Origin: Rhizobium laguerreae
GTDB lineage: Bacteria > Pseudomonadota > Alphaproteobacteria > Rhizobiales > Rhizobiaceae
Length of the DNA: 64,000 bases
Assembly (NCBI RefSeq): GCF_002008165.1
Contig: NZ_MRDM01000010.1
Location: 58,541 to 122,540, forward strand
Direction: 5' to 3'
Below, one piece after another: positions 52,249 through 63,147 of the stretch; within the stretch, counting starts at the first letter, position 1; each line of letters starts with the position of its first letter. Below the pieces are notes generated by a model. The model searched no databases and had not been told where the DNA came from. It worked only from the letters and a program-made list of their open reading frames with translations. The position numbers and the translations under genes are program-made.

Positions 52249-53055
52249 ATGACGGGAATCATGCAGGGTAAGCGCGGGCTCGTCATGGGCGTCGCCAACA
52301 ACCACTCGATTGCCTGGGGAATTTCAAAAGCTCTCGCCGCACAGGGTGCGGAACTCGCCTTCACCTATCAGGGCGCTGCGCTCGGCAAGCGCGTCAGGCC
52401 GCTTGCTGCCGAGGTCAGCTCGGATTTCGTCCTGCCCTGCGACGTCGAGGACGTCGCCTCGGTCGATGCCGTGGTCGACGCGATAAGCGAGCGCTGGGGC
52501 AAGCTCGATTTCATCGTTCATGCCATCGGCTTTTCCGACAAGAACGAGCTGAAGGGTCTCTACGCCGATACGACGCGTGAGAATTTCAGCCGCACCATGG
52601 TCATTTCCTGTTTCTCCTTTACCGAGATCGCCAAGCGCTGCGCTCCGTTGATGGAAGATGGTGGTGCGATGCTGACGCTGACCTATAATGGCTCGACGCG
52701 CGTCATCCCGAACTACAACGTCATGGGCGTCGCCAAGGCAGCGCTCGAGGCTTCGGTGCGCTATCTCGCCGCCGACTACGGCCCGCGCGGCATCCGCGTC
52801 AATGCCATTTCCGCTGGCCCGATCCGCACGCTTGCCGGCGCCGGCATCTCCGATGCGCGCGCGATCCTCTCCTGGAACCAGCGCAATGCGCCGCTGCGCA
52901 AGACCGTGACCATCGACCAGGTCGGCAACTCGGCTCTCTACCTGCTCTCAGACCTTTCCTCCGGCGTCACCGGCGAACTCCACTTCGTCGACGCCGGCTT
53001 CAACGTCACCTCCATGCCGACGCTTGAAACGTTGCGCAGGGCGGACGTCGAGTAA
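52249..53055 (+). CDS. fabI: Enoyl-ACP reductase (NADH)
   Basis: A 268-residue SDR-type enoyl-ACP reductase, start MTGIMQGKRGLVMGVANNHS seven bases after fabB. Typical FabI signatures are GVANNHSIAWGISKALAAQG (cofactor loop), LTLTYNGSTRVIPNYNVMGV with catalytic Tyr and AKAALEAS supplying the Lys (Y-x6-K), and SAGPIRTLAGAGI. Completes the elongation cycle and is the target class of triclosan-like inhibitors. A strong terminator follows. Confidence 0.95.
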   Translation: MTGIMQGKRGLVMGVANNHSIAWGISKALAAQGAELAFTYQGAALGKRVRPLAAEVSSDFVLPCDVEDVASVDAVVDAISERWGKLDFIVHAIGFSDKNELKGLYADTTRENFSRTMVISCFSFTEIAKRCAPLMEDGGAMLTLTYNGSTRVIPNYNVMGVAKAALEASVRYLAADYGPRGIRVNAISAGPIRTLAGAGISDARAILSWNQRNAPLRKTVTIDQVGNSALYLLSDLSSGVTGELHFVDAGFNVTSMPTLETLRRADVE

Positions 53056-53077
53056 ACGCTACCCGTTTTGAAACTCA

Positions 53078-53108
53078 AAGGCCGTGCGCATGATGCGCAC
53101 GGCCTTTT
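53078..53108 (+). terminator. Intrinsic terminator of the fabA-fabB-fabI operon
   Basis: Perfect 13-bp stem AAGGCCGTGCGCA (53078-53090) / TGCGCACGGCCTT (53094-53106), loop TGA, then TTT. Confidence 0.9.
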
Positions 53109-53148
53109 TGTTGTTCGATAATAGGATCAGCGTCGAAGCCGCGTAGGC

Positions 53149-54165
53149 TTATTTCTTCGCCCACAGCACCTTGAACCGGGCGTTGCGGCAGGTTTCGCCG
53201 CTTTCCCTGAAATTCGCCGCCAGAACCGGCTCGTAAGGCAGGCCGCGATTGGCGACGAGCATCAGGCGGCCGCCACCACGAAGGGCGGATGCGGCCGTCT
53301 TGATCATTGCCTGGCCGAGCGCCGGATCGGCCGCGTGTCCCTCATGGAAGGGCGGGTTCATGATGACGAGATCGTATTTGTCTTTTATCGGCTCACCCGC
53401 CAGATCGTGCCAGAAGAAGCGCACAGGCGCGTTCGGGCAGTTCTTAGCCAGATTATCCCTGGCAGCCTTCAGAGCCGCGTGATCGGCCTCGTAGAGGTCG
53501 AGGCGCGTCAGTCCACGCGACTTCCGCGCCATCTCGACGGAGAGATAGCCCCATCCGGCACCGAAATCCGCAACGTCGCCGGTGAAATCCTCAGGCAGGC
53601 GCGAGGCGAGCAGCTCCGATCCGGCATCGATGCGGTCATGCGAGAACATGCCGGCGGTTGCATTGAAACGGCCGTCGACGCGGACCGGCGCCTTTGCCAG
53701 CTTGGAGACAATCTCGTCAGCATCCGCCGGCCGGCCGAACCAGAAGGCGACGCCGTGATATTTCGGCATATGGTCGACGGCGAGATTGAAACCTTCCATC
53801 CGCTTGCGCAGCGGTTGGACACCGTCTTCCTTGGCGCCGGCAACGACGATCAGGCCGCCGAGCCGCGTACGGGCGATAGCAGCAGCAAGATTGGCCTCGT
53901 TCTCGCCCTTGTGCTTGGTGCAGAGCACCAGAGCCGCATCATAGTCCTCGCCGTCGATCTCCGGCTTCGCTTCGATCCGCTGCGCCAGCAGCTGCCGGTA
54001 GAGCGGCCGGAAGCCTTGGACGGCGCTGAGCGAGGCGGCAAAGCCTTCCGGCAGCGCAAAGCCTGCCTCGGCGCCGAGGAAGAGCACGCGCTCGCCCTCG
54101 CCGGGCGCCGCGACTGTGCCGCTGGCAAAGGGATGGAACAGGGTCTTCAGCGTCTCGCTGCTCAT
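53149..54165 (-). CDS. RsmC-like class I methyltransferase (16S rRNA guanine-N2 type)
   Basis: A 338-residue protein with the RsmC/RlmG layout: an N-terminal pseudo-methyltransferase half (RVLFLGAEAGFALPEGFAAS), then a catalytic half with GDVADFGAGWGYLSVEMARK (SAM motif I, ~residue 205) and the base-flipping motif LVIMNPPFHEGHAADPALGQ (NPPF). The start is ATG 54165. Likely target is a guanosine in 16S rRNA, by family only. It is co-directional with pnp but separated from it by the pnp terminator. Confidence 0.85.
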   Translation of the reverse strand: MSSETLKTLFHPFASGTVAAPGEGERVLFLGAEAGFALPEGFAASLSAVQGFRPLYRQLLAQRIEAKPEIDGEDYDAALVLCTKHKGENEANLAAAIARTRLGGLIVVAGAKEDGVQPLRKRMEGFNLAVDHMPKYHGVAFWFGRPADADEIVSKLAKAPVRVDGRFNATAGMFSHDRIDAGSELLASRLPEDFTGDVADFGAGWGYLSVEMARKSRGLTRLDLYEADHAALKAARDNLAKNCPNAPVRFFWHDLAGEPIKDKYDLVIMNPPFHEGHAADPALGQAMIKTAASALRGGGRLMLVANRGLPYEPVLAANFRESGETCRNARFKVLWAKK

Positions 54166-54192
54166 GGTCTCGTCTCGTCTTCTCATACGAAA

Positions 54193-54218
54193 AAGGGCGC
54201 GGAAGCATTCCCGCGCCC
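54193..54218 (-). terminator. Intrinsic terminator of pnp
   Basis: On the minus strand the stem GGGCGCGG / CCGCGCCC (54211-54218 with 54195-54202) and an 8-base loop are followed by a T run, 23 bases past the pnp stop. Confidence 0.75.
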
Positions 54219-54240
54219 GGTAGCAAATTTGGAAGGCGGC

Positions 54241-56379
54241 TTATTCGGCCGCTTCTTCCTTCTTCTTCTCGTTCGGGATTTCCTGGCCGGTGGCCTGGTC
54301 GACGACCTTCATCGACAGGCGAACCTTGCCGCGTTCGTCGAAGCCGAGCAGCTTGACCCAGACCTTGTCGCCTTCCTTGACGACGTCCTGCGTCTTGGCA
54401 ACACGCTCGGAAGCAAGCTGCGAGATGTGGACGAGGCCGTCACGGGCGCCGAAGAAGTTGACGAAGGCGCCGAAGTCGGCGGTCTTGACGACCGTGCCTT
54501 CGTAGACCTGGCCGATCTCAGGCTCGGCGACGATCGAGTGGATCCACTTGCGGGCCGCTTCGATCTCCTTGCCCGAGGACGAGGCGATCTTGACGGTGCC
54601 GTCATCCTCGATGTTGATCTTCGCGCCGGTCTTTTCGACGATTTCGCGAATGACCTTGCCGCCGGAGCCGATGACTTCACGGATCTTGTCGACCGGGATG
54701 TTCATGACTTCGATGCGCGGAGCGAATTCGCCGAGCTGGCCGCGGCTTTCGGTGATCGCCTTGGACATTTCGCCGAGGATGTGGACACGACCGCCCTGGG
54801 CCTGGCCAAGGGCGACCTTCATGATCTCTTCGGTGATGCCGGTGATCTTGATGTCCATCTGCAGCGAGGTGATGCCGTCGGCGGTACCGGCGACCTTGAA
54901 GTCCATATCGCCGAGGTGGTCTTCGTCACCGAGAATGTCGGAGAGGACAGCGAAGCGATCGCCTTCCAGGATCAGACCCATGGCGATACCGGCAACCGGC
55001 TTTGCCAGCGGAACGCCGGCGTCCATCAGAGCGAGTGAGGTACCGCAGACGGTCGCCATCGAGGACGAGCCGTTCGACTCGGTGATCTCGGAGACGACGC
55101 GCAGCGTGTAGGGGAACTGCTCAGGCGTCGGCAGCATCGGACGGATCGCGCGCCATGCGAGCTTGCCGTGGCCGATTTCGCGGCGACCCGGGGAGCCCAT
55201 GCGGCCGGTCTCGCCAACCGAGTAGGGAGGGAAGTTGTAATGGAGCAGGAAGCGCTCCTTGTACATGCCCGTCAGGCTGTCGACATACTGCTCGTCTTCG
55301 CCGGTGCCGAGGGTGGCAACCACGATCGCCTGGGTTTCGCCGCGGGTGAAGAGCGCCGAACCGTGGGTGCGCGGCAGAAGACCGACTTCCGAAACGATCG
55401 GACGGACGGTTTCGAGGTTGCGGCCGTCGATGCGGCTCTTGGTGTCGAGGATATTCCAGCGGACGATCTTCGCCTGCAGATGCTTGAAGATCGCGCCGAC
55501 TTCTTCGGCCGTGTACCGGGCTTCGCCTTCCTCGGGGAGGAAGTGCGCCTTCACCTTCGCCTTGACGGCGTCGACGGCGGCGTAGCGGTCGGCCTTCTGG
55601 GTGATCTTGTAGGCTTCGCGAAGTTCAACTTCGGCAAGGCCGAGCATTTCGGTTTCGAGAGCGGAGTAGTCTGCCGGCTGGAAGTCGCGCGGCTCCTTGG
55701 CGGCCACTTCGGCGAGCTTGATGATCGCGTCGAGGACCGGCTGGAAGCCCCTGTGGCCGAACATGACGGCGCCGAGCATGACGTCTTCGTTAAGTTCCTT
55801 GGCTTCGGATTCCACCATCAGCACGGCGTCGTAGGTGCCGGCGACGACGAGGTCGAGGCTCGATTCGTCCATCTCGTCGAGATGCGGGTTGAGAACGTAT
55901 TCGCCGTTGATGTAGCCGACGCGTGCACCGCCGACCGGGCCCATGAAGGGAACGCCGGACAGCGTCAGCGCTGCCGAGGTAGCGACCATCGACAAGATGT
56001 CCGGGTCGTTTTCGAGGTCATGCTGGATAACGGTGACGACAACCTGCGTGTCGTTCTTGTAGCCCTCAGGGAAAAGCGGGCGGATCGGGCGGTCGATCAG
56101 GCGGGAAACGAGGGTTTCCTTTTCGCTCGGACGGCCTTCGCGCTTGAAATAGCCGCCGGGAATCTTGCCGGCCGCATAGGTCTTTTCCTGGTAGTTGACG
56201 GTGAGCGGAAAGAAGTCCTGGCCGGCCTTCGGCGCCTTGGCCGAGACGACGGTGGCGAGAACGACGGTTTCGCCGTAGGTGGCGAGAACCGCGCCGTCGG
56301 CCTGACGGGCGATCTTGCCGGTTTCGAGCTTCAGCGGGCGGCCGGCCCACTCGATTTCGACTGTGTGTGTATCAAACAT
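54241..56379 (-). CDS. pnp: Polynucleotide phosphorylase
   Basis: A 712-residue 3'-5' phosphorolytic exoribonuclease and degradosome component. Two RNase PH domains (the first with [20 protein letters not shown] and [20 protein letters not shown]; the second with [15 protein letters not shown] and [20 protein letters not shown]) are followed by KH ([20 protein letters not shown]) and S1 ([20 protein letters not shown]) domains. The start [14 protein letters not shown] at 56379 follows AAGGAC. rpsO lies upstream on the same strand, the classical rpsO-pnp order. Confidence 0.97.
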   Translation of the reverse strand: MFDTHTVEIEWAGRPLKLETGKIARQADGAVLATYGETVVLATVVSAKAPKAGQDFFPLTVNYQEKTYAAGKIPGGYFKREGRPSEKETLVSRLIDRPIRPLFPEGYKNDTQVVVTVIQHDLENDPDILSMVATSAALTLSGVPFMGPVGGARVGYINGEYVLNPHLDEMDESSLDLVVAGTYDAVLMVESEAKELNEDVMLGAVMFGHRGFQPVLDAIIKLAEVAAKEPRDFQPADYSALETEMLGLAEVELREAYKITQKADRYAAVDAVKAKVKAHFLPEEGEARYTAEEVGAIFKHLQAKIVRWNILDTKSRIDGRNLETVRPIVSEVGLLPRTHGSALFTRGETQAIVVATLGTGEDEQYVDSLTGMYKERFLLHYNFPPYSVGETGRMGSPGRREIGHGKLAWRAIRPMLPTPEQFPYTLRVVSEITESNGSSSMATVCGTSLALMDAGVPLAKPVAGIAMGLILEGDRFAVLSDILGDEDHLGDMDFKVAGTADGITSLQMDIKITGITEEIMKVALGQAQGGRVHILGEMSKAITESRGQLGEFAPRIEVMNIPVDKIREVIGSGGKVIREIVEKTGAKINIEDDGTVKIASSSGKEIEAARKWIHSIVAEPEIGQVYEGTVVKTADFGAFVNFFGARDGLVHISQLASERVAKTQDVVKEGDKVWVKLLGFDERGKVRLSMKVVDQATGQEIPNEKKKEEAAE

Positions 56380-56691
56380 GTCTTGTCCTTCAATGCGGGA
56401 GCACGCGCCATCGCCGATATCAAGGCGCAGCGCACAGTCGACCGCAATCAATGTGACGTATCACGGGCAAGACAACGGGAGGCTTTTCATCCTCGGTTTC
56501 CTCAGGCGTTCCTGAGAAACCGGGCCAAAGCTCATTGACAAGCCTTGGCCGAAAGCATCCGGCAATCCTGCCCCATGACAGGTCAACGGTTGGTTTGGCA
56601 GAACCGGCCCATCCGGGTCTGCCGGTCTTTCCACCGCTAAAAGATAGGGCGCGGCTGGAACATTTCATCGGGAGCCGTGTCCCGAAACACA
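56380..56691. other. Gene-free leader between rpsO and pnp
   Basis: A 312-bp region with no supportable gene. It contains the 5' leader of pnp; leaders of this gene are often self-regulated through RNase III hairpins, but I could not identify such a hairpin with confidence. Confidence 0.6.
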
Positions 56692-56722
56692 TCCGGCGGG
56701 CGCTCGAAAAGCGCCCGCCGGA
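56692..56722 (-). terminator. Intrinsic terminator/attenuator of rpsO
   Basis: Perfect 13-bp stem TCCGGCGGGCGCT (56692-56704) / AGCGCCCGCCGGA (56710-56722) with loop CGAAA, five bases past the rpsO stop. The T run downstream is broken (TGTGTTTC), so read-through to pnp may occur. Confidence 0.75.
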
Positions 56723-56727
56723 CAATC

Positions 56728-56997
56728 TTAGCGGCGGATACCCAGGCTGGTGATCAGCTTGGAATAGCGGCCCTCATCCTTCTTCTTGAGATAATCAAGA
56801 AGCGAGCGGCGGCTCGAAACCATCGTCAACAGGCCACGGCGGGAATGGTTATCCTTCTTGTGGTCCTTGAAGTGTTCGGTCAGGTTGTTGATGCGTTCGG
56901 TCAGGATCGCGACCTGGACTTCCGGAGAACCGGTATCGCCTTCAACGGTCGCATATTCCTTGATCAGCGCAGACTTGCGCTCAGCAGTGATCGACAT
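56728..56997 (-). CDS. rpsO: 30S ribosomal protein S15
   Basis: An 89-residue ribosomal protein, start [20 protein letters not shown] at 56997 behind AAAGGA. It contains the S15 signature [20 protein letters not shown] and ends [11 protein letters not shown]. Binds 16S rRNA helix 20-22. Upstream of pnp and downstream of truB as expected. Confidence 0.98.
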   Translation of the reverse strand: MSITAERKSALIKEYATVEGDTGSPEVQVAILTERINNLTEHFKDHKKDNHSRRGLLTMVSSRRSLLDYLKKKDEGRYSKLITSLGIRR

Positions 56998-57150
56998 CGG
57001 GTGATCCTTTCTAAGAGGAGGAGATAAAGTCGCCAAAAGCCGGGATGTCGTCCAGCTTTGGCCGTGAATGCGAGCAGGCAAACCTGACGCTGGCGCTGCC
57101 TATAAACCAAATAAGCAGCAATGGAAAGAGGGGAGCTCCAGCAGCGGTTT

Positions 57151-58002
57151 TCAGCGGCCCGCCATGGCGTCCCGGATCATCGCATCGTAACCCGTCGGAT
57201 CCTGCAGCATGGCGAAATGGCTGGCGTCTTTCAGGATCACGAGCTTGGCGCCCGGAATGTCTTTTGCCATCATCTCCGTATGGTCGAGCTTCACCGCCTC
57301 GTCATGGTCGCCGATGGCGAGCGTGACCGGCACCGCGATCTTTCCAAGATCCGCTGCCGTCCAGGCCGGCTGGGTCTCCCACATGTGGGAAATCTGTTTG
57401 ACGAAGGCGTCGTACTCGTTCGGCGTCGGCGACAGTTTCCGGTAATAGTCGCCGGCGACGTTGATGTAGTCGTTGAAGGTCTTGTTGTTCATCACGTCGG
57501 CCTTGACGCCGTCGGTCGTGACGTTGGCGGCCTGGGCAATGACGCGCGTCAGCTTCTCCGGATTTTTCATCGCCATGTCGATGCCGATGATGCCGCCGTC
57601 CGACCATCCCACAAGTGTCACCTTGTCGATCTTCAGATAGTCGAGAAGGGCGACGTAGTCAGACGTCATCAGATCGTAACCGAAGGGCTGCTGGCTGCGC
57701 GTCGAGCGCCCATGTCCGCGGCTGTCGGCAACGATGACCCGATGATCCCTCGCAAAATCGGCGACCTGGTGACCCCAGACCTCGGCATTTCCAAGACCGC
57801 CATGAATGAACAGGATGGGGTCGCCTTCGCCATATTCGGCGTAATACATCCTGATGTCGTTCACATCGGCCATGCCGCTCGTTTTTGCCGCCGGCATCGA
57901 AGGAAAGGCCGGAAGCTCGGCCCAGCGCTCGGCGGATCGAGCGCCGGCGGCGGCGAGAAACATCGAAAAGAACGTCAGGATTCCGATAGCAGTTCCGCGC
58001 AT
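57151..58002 (-). CDS. Exported alpha/beta hydrolase
   Basis: A 283-residue hydrolase with a signal peptide (MRGTAIGILTFFSMFLAAAG, cleavage near ARSAE). The oxyanion loop is FIHGGLGNAEVW (HGG), the nucleophile elbow VGWSDGGIIGIDM (G-W-S-D-G, Ser ~128), the acid Asp in IGDHDEAV, and the His in KDASHFAMLQDP. The substrate is unknown. It sits between rpsO and truB, breaking the usual truB-rpsO adjacency. RBS AGAGGGAAAG precedes the ATG at 58002. Confidence 0.87.
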   Translation of the reverse strand: MRGTAIGILTFFSMFLAAAGARSAERWAELPAFPSMPAAKTSGMADVNDIRMYYAEYGEGDPILFIHGGLGNAEVWGHQVADFARDHRVIVADSRGHGRSTRSQQPFGYDLMTSDYVALLDYLKIDKVTLVGWSDGGIIGIDMAMKNPEKLTRVIAQAANVTTDGVKADVMNNKTFNDYINVAGDYYRKLSPTPNEYDAFVKQISHMWETQPAWTAADLGKIAVPVTLAIGDHDEAVKLDHTEMMAKDIPGAKLVILKDASHFAMLQDPTGYDAMIRDAMAGR

Positions 58003-58098
58003 GATCTTTCCCTCTGTCAGGCCCCCATGGCCCAACAGGGAAGATATCGCATCGCGACCGGCTGACAATCGCTGTCGTTGTCAGAAACCCAGATAGGC

Positions 58099-59031
58099 TC
58101 AGGCGAAAACCCGCTTCGGGCGGAACTCGCCCTGGCCGATCTCGCCGATCGCGATCAGCTTGCCGCGGGCCGTCGCATAAGCTTCGCTTTCGGCAACCGG
58201 CGCATCGCGGCCACGCACCAGGATCGGGTTGCCCATCTTCAACCGGTGCGCCTGGTCATCGTTGATGACGAGATGGGGCAGGGAGGACAGCGCTTCGCAG
58301 GTGTTGATCAGCAGCGCGTCGAGGGCCGCCAGCCGCTCGTCCATATCCTCGATCGCTTCCAGTGCCACGAGATCCGCGAGCGGCACCATGGCCTCTTCCG
58401 CGAAAGGCGCGACGAAGGTGCGCCGCAGCCCGGACACATGGCCGTAGCAGCCGAGCTCGCGGCCGAAATCACGCGCCAGCGCCCTGACATAGGTGCCCTT
58501 GCCGCATTCCACTTCGAAATGCGCGCTATCGGCGTCCGGGCAGGCGAGCAAGGTCAGCCGGAAGATATCGACCTCACGCGAGGGGATTTCGACGGTTTCG
58601 CCTTCGCGCGCCAGATCATAGGCGCGTTCACCTGCGATCTTGATCGCGGAAAACTGCGGCGGCACCTGGCTGATCGTGCCGATATATCCAGACAGGATAT
58701 CGCGGATCTGCTGTTCGCTCGGGCGTTTGTCCGAACTCTTGGTCACTTCGCCCTCGAGATCGTCGGTCGCGCGCTCCTCGCCCCAGCTCACCGTGAATTC
58801 ATAGATCTTGCGGCCGTCCATCACGTAGGGGACGGTCTTCGTCGCGTCGCCGAGCGCGATCGGCAGCATGCCGGAGGCGAGCGGATCGAGCGTGCCGGCA
58901 TGACCGGCCTTCTCAGCCTTATAGAGCCACTTGATCTTGGAGACGGCTTCCGTCGAGCCGAAATCCACCGGCTTGTCGAGGATCAGCCAGCCGGAAATCG
59001 GCCGGCCCTTGGGTTTGCGTGGTTTGGACAT
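58099..59031 (-). CDS. truB: tRNA pseudouridine-55 synthase
   Basis: Makes pseudouridine 55 in the T-loop of tRNAs. The 310-residue chain has [20 protein letters not shown], the catalytic Asp in [20 protein letters not shown] (GTLDP), [20 protein letters not shown] and [17 protein letters not shown]. The start at 59031 ([11 protein letters not shown]) is preferred; an ATG at 59058 overlapping rbfA is possible. Part of the nusA-infB-rbfA-truB block. Confidence 0.95.
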   Translation of the reverse strand: MSKPRKPKGRPISGWLILDKPVDFGSTEAVSKIKWLYKAEKAGHAGTLDPLASGMLPIALGDATKTVPYVMDGRKIYEFTVSWGEERATDDLEGEVTKSSDKRPSEQQIRDILSGYIGTISQVPPQFSAIKIAGERAYDLAREGETVEIPSREVDIFRLTLLACPDADSAHFEVECGKGTYVRALARDFGRELGCYGHVSGLRRTFVAPFAEEAMVPLADLVALEAIEDMDERLAALDALLINTCEALSSLPHLVINDDQAHRLKMGNPILVRGRDAPVAESEAYATARGKLIAIGEIGQGEFRPKRVFA

Positions 59032-59044
59032 GCGTCTCTTCTGT

Positions 59045-59449
59045 TTATTGTTCGTCATTATCGCCGTCGAGGTCGCGGCTCACCTCGGGCGACCGCAGCA
59101 GCTCGTCGATCTTCTTGTAGTTGTCGAAGCTGGTATCGTCGCGGAAGCGCACCTCCGGCATGTATTTCATCTGCCGAAGCTGCGGCCCGAGCCGGCCACG
59201 GATGAACCTTGCATGACGGTTCAACGCCTGGATGACAATGCTGTGGTCGGAAACGCCGAGCGGCGTCACATAGGCGGTGGCGATCTTGAGGTCCGGCGAC
59301 ATGCGCACTTCCGAGATCGAGATCACGGTCGCCTCGATGATTTCGTCACGCACTTCGCCGCGCTGCAGCACTTGGGTGAGAGCGGCGCGAACCTGTTCGC
59401 CAATGCGCAGCATGCGCTGCGAAGGCGCGGAAGAAGTTGGTCTGGTCAT
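59045..59449 (-). CDS. rbfA: Ribosome-binding factor A
   Basis: A 134-residue KH-fold protein ([80 protein letters not shown]). It helps 16S rRNA maturation and cold adaptation. Directly upstream of truB, 13 bases from its start. Confidence 0.95.
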   Translation of the reverse strand: MTRPTSSAPSQRMLRIGEQVRAALTQVLQRGEVRDEIIEATVISISEVRMSPDLKIATAYVTPLGVSDHSIVIQALNRHARFIRGRLGPQLRQMKYMPEVRFRDDTSFDNYKKIDELLRSPEVSRDLDGDNDEQ

Positions 59450-59543
59450 TGTTATCTCTATTTGCCGATGCGGCTGGGAATCGAACCCGTCAAAGGAGAG
59501 CGTCCATGACTCTTTTGGCCGAAAAGGTCAAGTCGGCAGGAAC

Positions 59544-59579
59544 CCGAAAGCCATCCGCCGGCTGGCGGATGGCTTTCGG
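59544..59579 (-). terminator. Strong hairpin between infB and rbfA
   Basis: A 16-bp perfect stem starting CCGAAAGCCATCCGCC (59544-59559) with a GGCT loop, closing at 59579. No convincing T run follows on the minus strand, so it may be a partial terminator, processing site or repeat. Confidence 0.55.
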
Positions 59580-59599
59580 AAAAGTTCAGGCGCAGCTGT

Positions 59600-62353
59600 T
59601 TAGAGCGTGCGCGTGATGTGCTCGACGCGGAAGCACTCGATGACGTCGCCGGCGCGCATGTCTTCGTAGTTTTCGAAGGCCATGCCGCATTCCTGACCCA
59701 TCGGCACTTCGGACACTTCGTCCTTGAAGCGCTTGAGCGTCTTGAGTTTGCCTTCGTGAACGACGACGTCGTTGCGGATGAGGCGGACGCCGGCACCACG
59801 TTCGACCTTGCCTTCGACGACACGGCAACCCGCGACCTTGCCGACCTTGGTGATGTTGAACACCTCGAGGATTTCGGCATTGCCGATGAAGGTTTCGCGC
59901 CGTTCCGGAGACAGGAGGCCCGACATCGCTGCCTTCACGTCATCCACGAGATCGTAGATGATGTTGTAGTAGCGGATTTCGATGCCTTCGCGTTCGGCGA
60001 ACTGGCGTGCCTGCGTATTCGCACGAACGTTGAAGCCGATGATGGCCGCGTTCGAGGCTTCGGCGAGCGAGATATCCGACTCGGTGATGCCGCCGGCGCC
60101 CGAATGGACGATGCGGGCGCGAACTTCGTCGGTGCCGAGCTTCTCCAGTGCGCCGGCAATCGCTTCGATCGAGCCCTGCACGTCACCCTTGATGACCAGC
60201 GGGAACTCCTTGATGCCGACGCTTTGGCGCTGCATCATCATCTGTTCCAGCGAACCGCGCTGTCCCGACTGGCGGGCAGCCGCCTTGTCGCGGGCCAGAC
60301 GCTGACGATATTCCGAGATTTCGCGGGCGCGGCTTTCGCTTTCGACGACGGCGAACTTGTCGCCGGCCTGCGGCGTGCCGGAAAGACCGAGAACCTCGAC
60401 CGGCGTTGCCGGACCTGCTTCTTTCACATGGTCGCCCTTGTCGGTGACGAGAGCGCGCACGCGGCCCCAGACATCGCCGGCGACGATGATCTGGCCTGGA
60501 CGCAGCGTACCTTTCTGGACGAGCACGGTCGCGACGGAACCACGGCCACGATCGAGCTGGGCTTCGATGACAGTGCCTTCGGCGGTCCGGTTCGCATTCG
60601 CCTTGAGATCGAGAATTTCCGCCTGTAGCAGGATCGCCTCGAGCAGCTTGTCGAGGTTTTTGCCGGTCTTGGCCGAAACCTCGACGTCAAGCACTTCACC
60701 GCCCATGGATTCCACGAAGACTTCGTGCTGCAGCAGCTGGTTGCGGACCTTCTGCGGATCAGCCTCGTGCTTGTCGACCTTGTTGATCGCCACGATGATC
60801 GGAACACCAGCCGCCTTGGCGTGGTTGATCGATTCGATCGTCTGCGGCATCACGCTGTCGTCGGCTGCGACGACCAGGATCGCGATATCGGTCGCCTGCG
60901 CACCGCGGGCACGCATTGCCGTGAAGGCGGCGTGGCCGGGCGTATCGATGAAGGTGATCTTCTGACCGTTCTGCTCCACCTGATAGGCGCCGATATGCTG
61001 GGTGATGCCACCGGCTTCGCCGGAGACCACGTTGGCATGGCGGATGGCGTCGAGCAGCGAGGTCTTGCCGTGGTCGACATGGCCCATGATGGTAACGACG
61101 GGCGGACGGGAAACCAGTTCGCCATCGTCGTCGGACACGTTGAAGATCCCGAGTTCGACGTCGGATTCCGACACGCGCCTGACCGTATGGCCGAATTCGC
61201 CGGCGATGATTTCGGCGAGGTCGGCGTCGATGACGTCGCCCGGCTTCATCATCTGACCTTCCTTCATCAGGTACTTGATGACGTCGACGGCGCGTTCGGA
61301 CATGCGCTGCGACAGTTCCTGAATGGTGATGGTCTCGGGCAGAATCACTTCGCGGGAGATCTTCTCGCGGGTTTCCTGCATCTGACCGCGGCGGAACTTC
61401 TCCTGCCGGCGACGCATCGCCGAGAGAGAACGACCGCGGGCATTGTCCTCGCCGTCGACGTTGGCAGTGGTGATCGTCAACTTGCCGCGACGGCGCTCTT
61501 CATCCGTCTTCGGACGAGTCGTGACCGGCTTTGCGGGTTCCGGGCGAACGACGCGGCCACGGACGGGACCGCCGCGCGCTGCGCCACGATCGTCTTCTTC
61601 CTTTTCGTCACGACGGCCGCGAACGGCGCCGGGGACGGCAGCGCCGGGTGCCGGACGGGCAGCAGGTGCTCCAGCCGCATCGGGACGGCGTGCGGCCGGT
61701 GCCGACGATGCAGGCTGCTGCGGCCGTGCCGCATCGGTGCGTGCTTCGGCCGGAGCCGGTTCTGCGGCTGCGGATTCAGCAACAGCGGGTGCCTCAGCCT
61801 GCCGGATAGCCTCTTCAGCGGCCCTGCGGGCAGCGTCTTCCGCTTCGGCTGCCTTGCGGACAACCTCTTCGGCGGCACGGCGCTTTTCTTCCTCGGCGCG
61901 GCGGATCGCATCCTGGGCGTCACGCGCCTGGGAGTCGGCAAGCGCGCGGCGGCGGGCATCCATCTCTTCCGGCGACAGATGGTTCAGCACCACCGGGCGC
62001 GGACGATCGTTCTGGCGCGGCGGCTGGTGAGACTGCTGCGGCGGACGCTGGTTCGTCTGGTTGTTGTTGCCCTGCTGGACCCGCGGAGCCGGCGTCGGCT
62101 GTTGCGGACGCGCCTGCACGGGTGCGGGCGCCGGTTCGGCTGCGCGCACGGGGGCCGCCGGAGCGACGGGCGTGATCGGCTTTTCGTCTTCCGGGCGCAT
62201 CGGACGCCGCTTACGGGTCTCGACGACGACCGCCTTGGTGCGACCTCGACCCATATCCTGGCGAACGGTGCCCTGGCTCATCCCCGATGGTTTCAGGGTG
62301 AGTGTCTTTTTGCCCGCTACGCTGATTGTCTTGTCGTCGTTACTATCAGTCAT
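59600..62353 (-). CDS. infB: Translation initiation factor IF-2
   Basis: A 917-residue GTPase that places initiator tRNA on the 30S subunit. Residues ~60-330 are a Pro/Ala/Arg-rich, charged linker typical of alphaproteobacteria. The IF2 N-domain lies at ~335-395 ([20 protein letters not shown]). The G domain has the P-loop [14 protein letters not shown] (424-431 core), DTPGHAAF (G3) and NKVDK (G4). Domains II-IV follow to the end ([20 protein letters not shown]). Start [16 protein letters not shown] at 62353. Downstream of ylxR and nusA. Confidence 0.97.
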   Translation of the reverse strand: MTDSNDDKTISVAGKKTLTLKPSGMSQGTVRQDMGRGRTKAVVVETRKRRPMRPEDEKPITPVAPAAPVRAAEPAPAPVQARPQQPTPAPRVQQGNNNQTNQRPPQQSHQPPRQNDRPRPVVLNHLSPEEMDARRRALADSQARDAQDAIRRAEEEKRRAAEEVVRKAAEAEDAARRAAEEAIRQAEAPAVAESAAAEPAPAEARTDAARPQQPASSAPAARRPDAAGAPAARPAPGAAVPGAVRGRRDEKEEDDRGAARGGPVRGRVVRPEPAKPVTTRPKTDEERRRGKLTITTANVDGEDNARGRSLSAMRRRQEKFRRGQMQETREKISREVILPETITIQELSQRMSERAVDVIKYLMKEGQMMKPGDVIDADLAEIIAGEFGHTVRRVSESDVELGIFNVSDDDGELVSRPPVVTIMGHVDHGKTSLLDAIRHANVVSGEAGGITQHIGAYQVEQNGQKITFIDTPGHAAFTAMRARGAQATDIAILVVAADDSVMPQTIESINHAKAAGVPIIVAINKVDKHEADPQKVRNQLLQHEVFVESMGGEVLDVEVSAKTGKNLDKLLEAILLQAEILDLKANANRTAEGTVIEAQLDRGRGSVATVLVQKGTLRPGQIIVAGDVWGRVRALVTDKGDHVKEAGPATPVEVLGLSGTPQAGDKFAVVESESRAREISEYRQRLARDKAAARQSGQRGSLEQMMMQRQSVGIKEFPLVIKGDVQGSIEAIAGALEKLGTDEVRARIVHSGAGGITESDISLAEASNAAIIGFNVRANTQARQFAEREGIEIRYYNIIYDLVDDVKAAMSGLLSPERRETFIGNAEILEVFNITKVGKVAGCRVVEGKVERGAGVRLIRNDVVVHEGKLKTLKRFKDEVSEVPMGQECGMAFENYEDMRAGDVIECFRVEHITRTL

Positions 62354-62454
62354 TCGTTCCCGTTCCTTCGGACAGGGAGCGATAACTAGATCAGACCCTG
62401 TCGTTCAATACTGTCGATCAATGAGTATGGGACCGGCCGATGCCGGTGACCGCC

Positions 62455-63147
62455 TCATTGTTTTTGCCGGCCAGCGCCGCCCGCTGCCCGGGACTGACCG
62501 CCATTACGGTACTGTTCGAGCATCTTTGCGCGCTTCACTACACCTTCACCCGCCTGCCCTGCAAGCACTGCGGCATGGATAAAAGCATTCTGGCCCATCA
62601 GGCCTTCCATTTCGCTCTCCGAGAAGAGACGGAAGGAAGGTATCTCCTCCTCGGTCTCCATTCCGAGGTGCCAGGCCTTGCGGGCCTGGTCGATTTTCCG
62701 GACGCCGTCGTCCGCTGCGCCAGTCGAGTGGAACACCGCAAGGGCTGCTCCGCTTCTGACCGCGGCATCCACTTTCGAGGACCCGCTGACAAACTGGCCG
62801 GCCTTCCGCGCCATGTTCATCATCTGCATCAATTGCGCCGCGAGCAGCCGATCGACACTCGCGCCGAGATCGTCCGCCGCCTTCACATCCGTCTTCAGCG
62901 CGCGGGCGAAGAGCTTCTTCGCCACCGCCCTGTCGACCAGCGACCGGTCGATCTTCACCCAGCATCCGCGTCCCGGAAGCTCGCGCTTCAGATCGGCGAC
63001 AACTGTTCCATCGGGAGCGGCGACGAAGCGGATCAGCTCTTCCGGCGATCCGCTTTCGCGCGTCACGATGCACATGCGTCCGTTCACGTCATAACCTGCA
63101 AGATCGTCGTCCTCGAGAGGAGCGTCCGGTTCATGCGCGGTCATCAT
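62455..63147 (-). CDS. ylxR: YlxR/DUF448 RNA-binding protein with C-terminal L7Ae-like domain
   Basis: A 230-residue protein. Residues ~15-90 are the YlxR fold ([39 protein letters not shown]). Residues ~95-190 resemble ribosomal protein L7Ae/L30e ([20 protein letters not shown], then [15 protein letters not shown]). Fused forms of this type are standard in alphaproteobacteria, between nusA and infB. Its ATG at 63147 overlaps the nusA stop by four bases. Confidence 0.92.
   Translation of the reverse strand: MMTAHEPDAPLEDDDLAGYDVNGRMCIVTRESGSPEELIRFVAAPDGTVVADLKRELPGRGCWVKIDRSLVDRAVAKKLFARALKTDVKAADDLGASVDRLLAAQLMQMMNMARKAGQFVSGSSKVDAAVRSGAALAVFHSTGAADDGVRKIDQARKAWHLGMETEEEIPSFRLFSESEMEGLMGQNAFIHAAVLAGQAGEGVVKRAKMLEQYRNGGQSRAAGGAGRQKQ

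Noticed and set aside
59475..59500. T-arm-like sequence (GGGTTCGATTCCC on the minus strand) suggesting a tRNA
   Set aside because: The 5-bp T-stem does not pair fully and no acceptor, D or anticodon arm can be built around it.
60725..62389. 554-codon plus-strand frame
   Set aside because: Antisense of infB; arginine/cysteine-rich low-complexity sequence mirrors the Ala/Pro-rich IF-2 linker.
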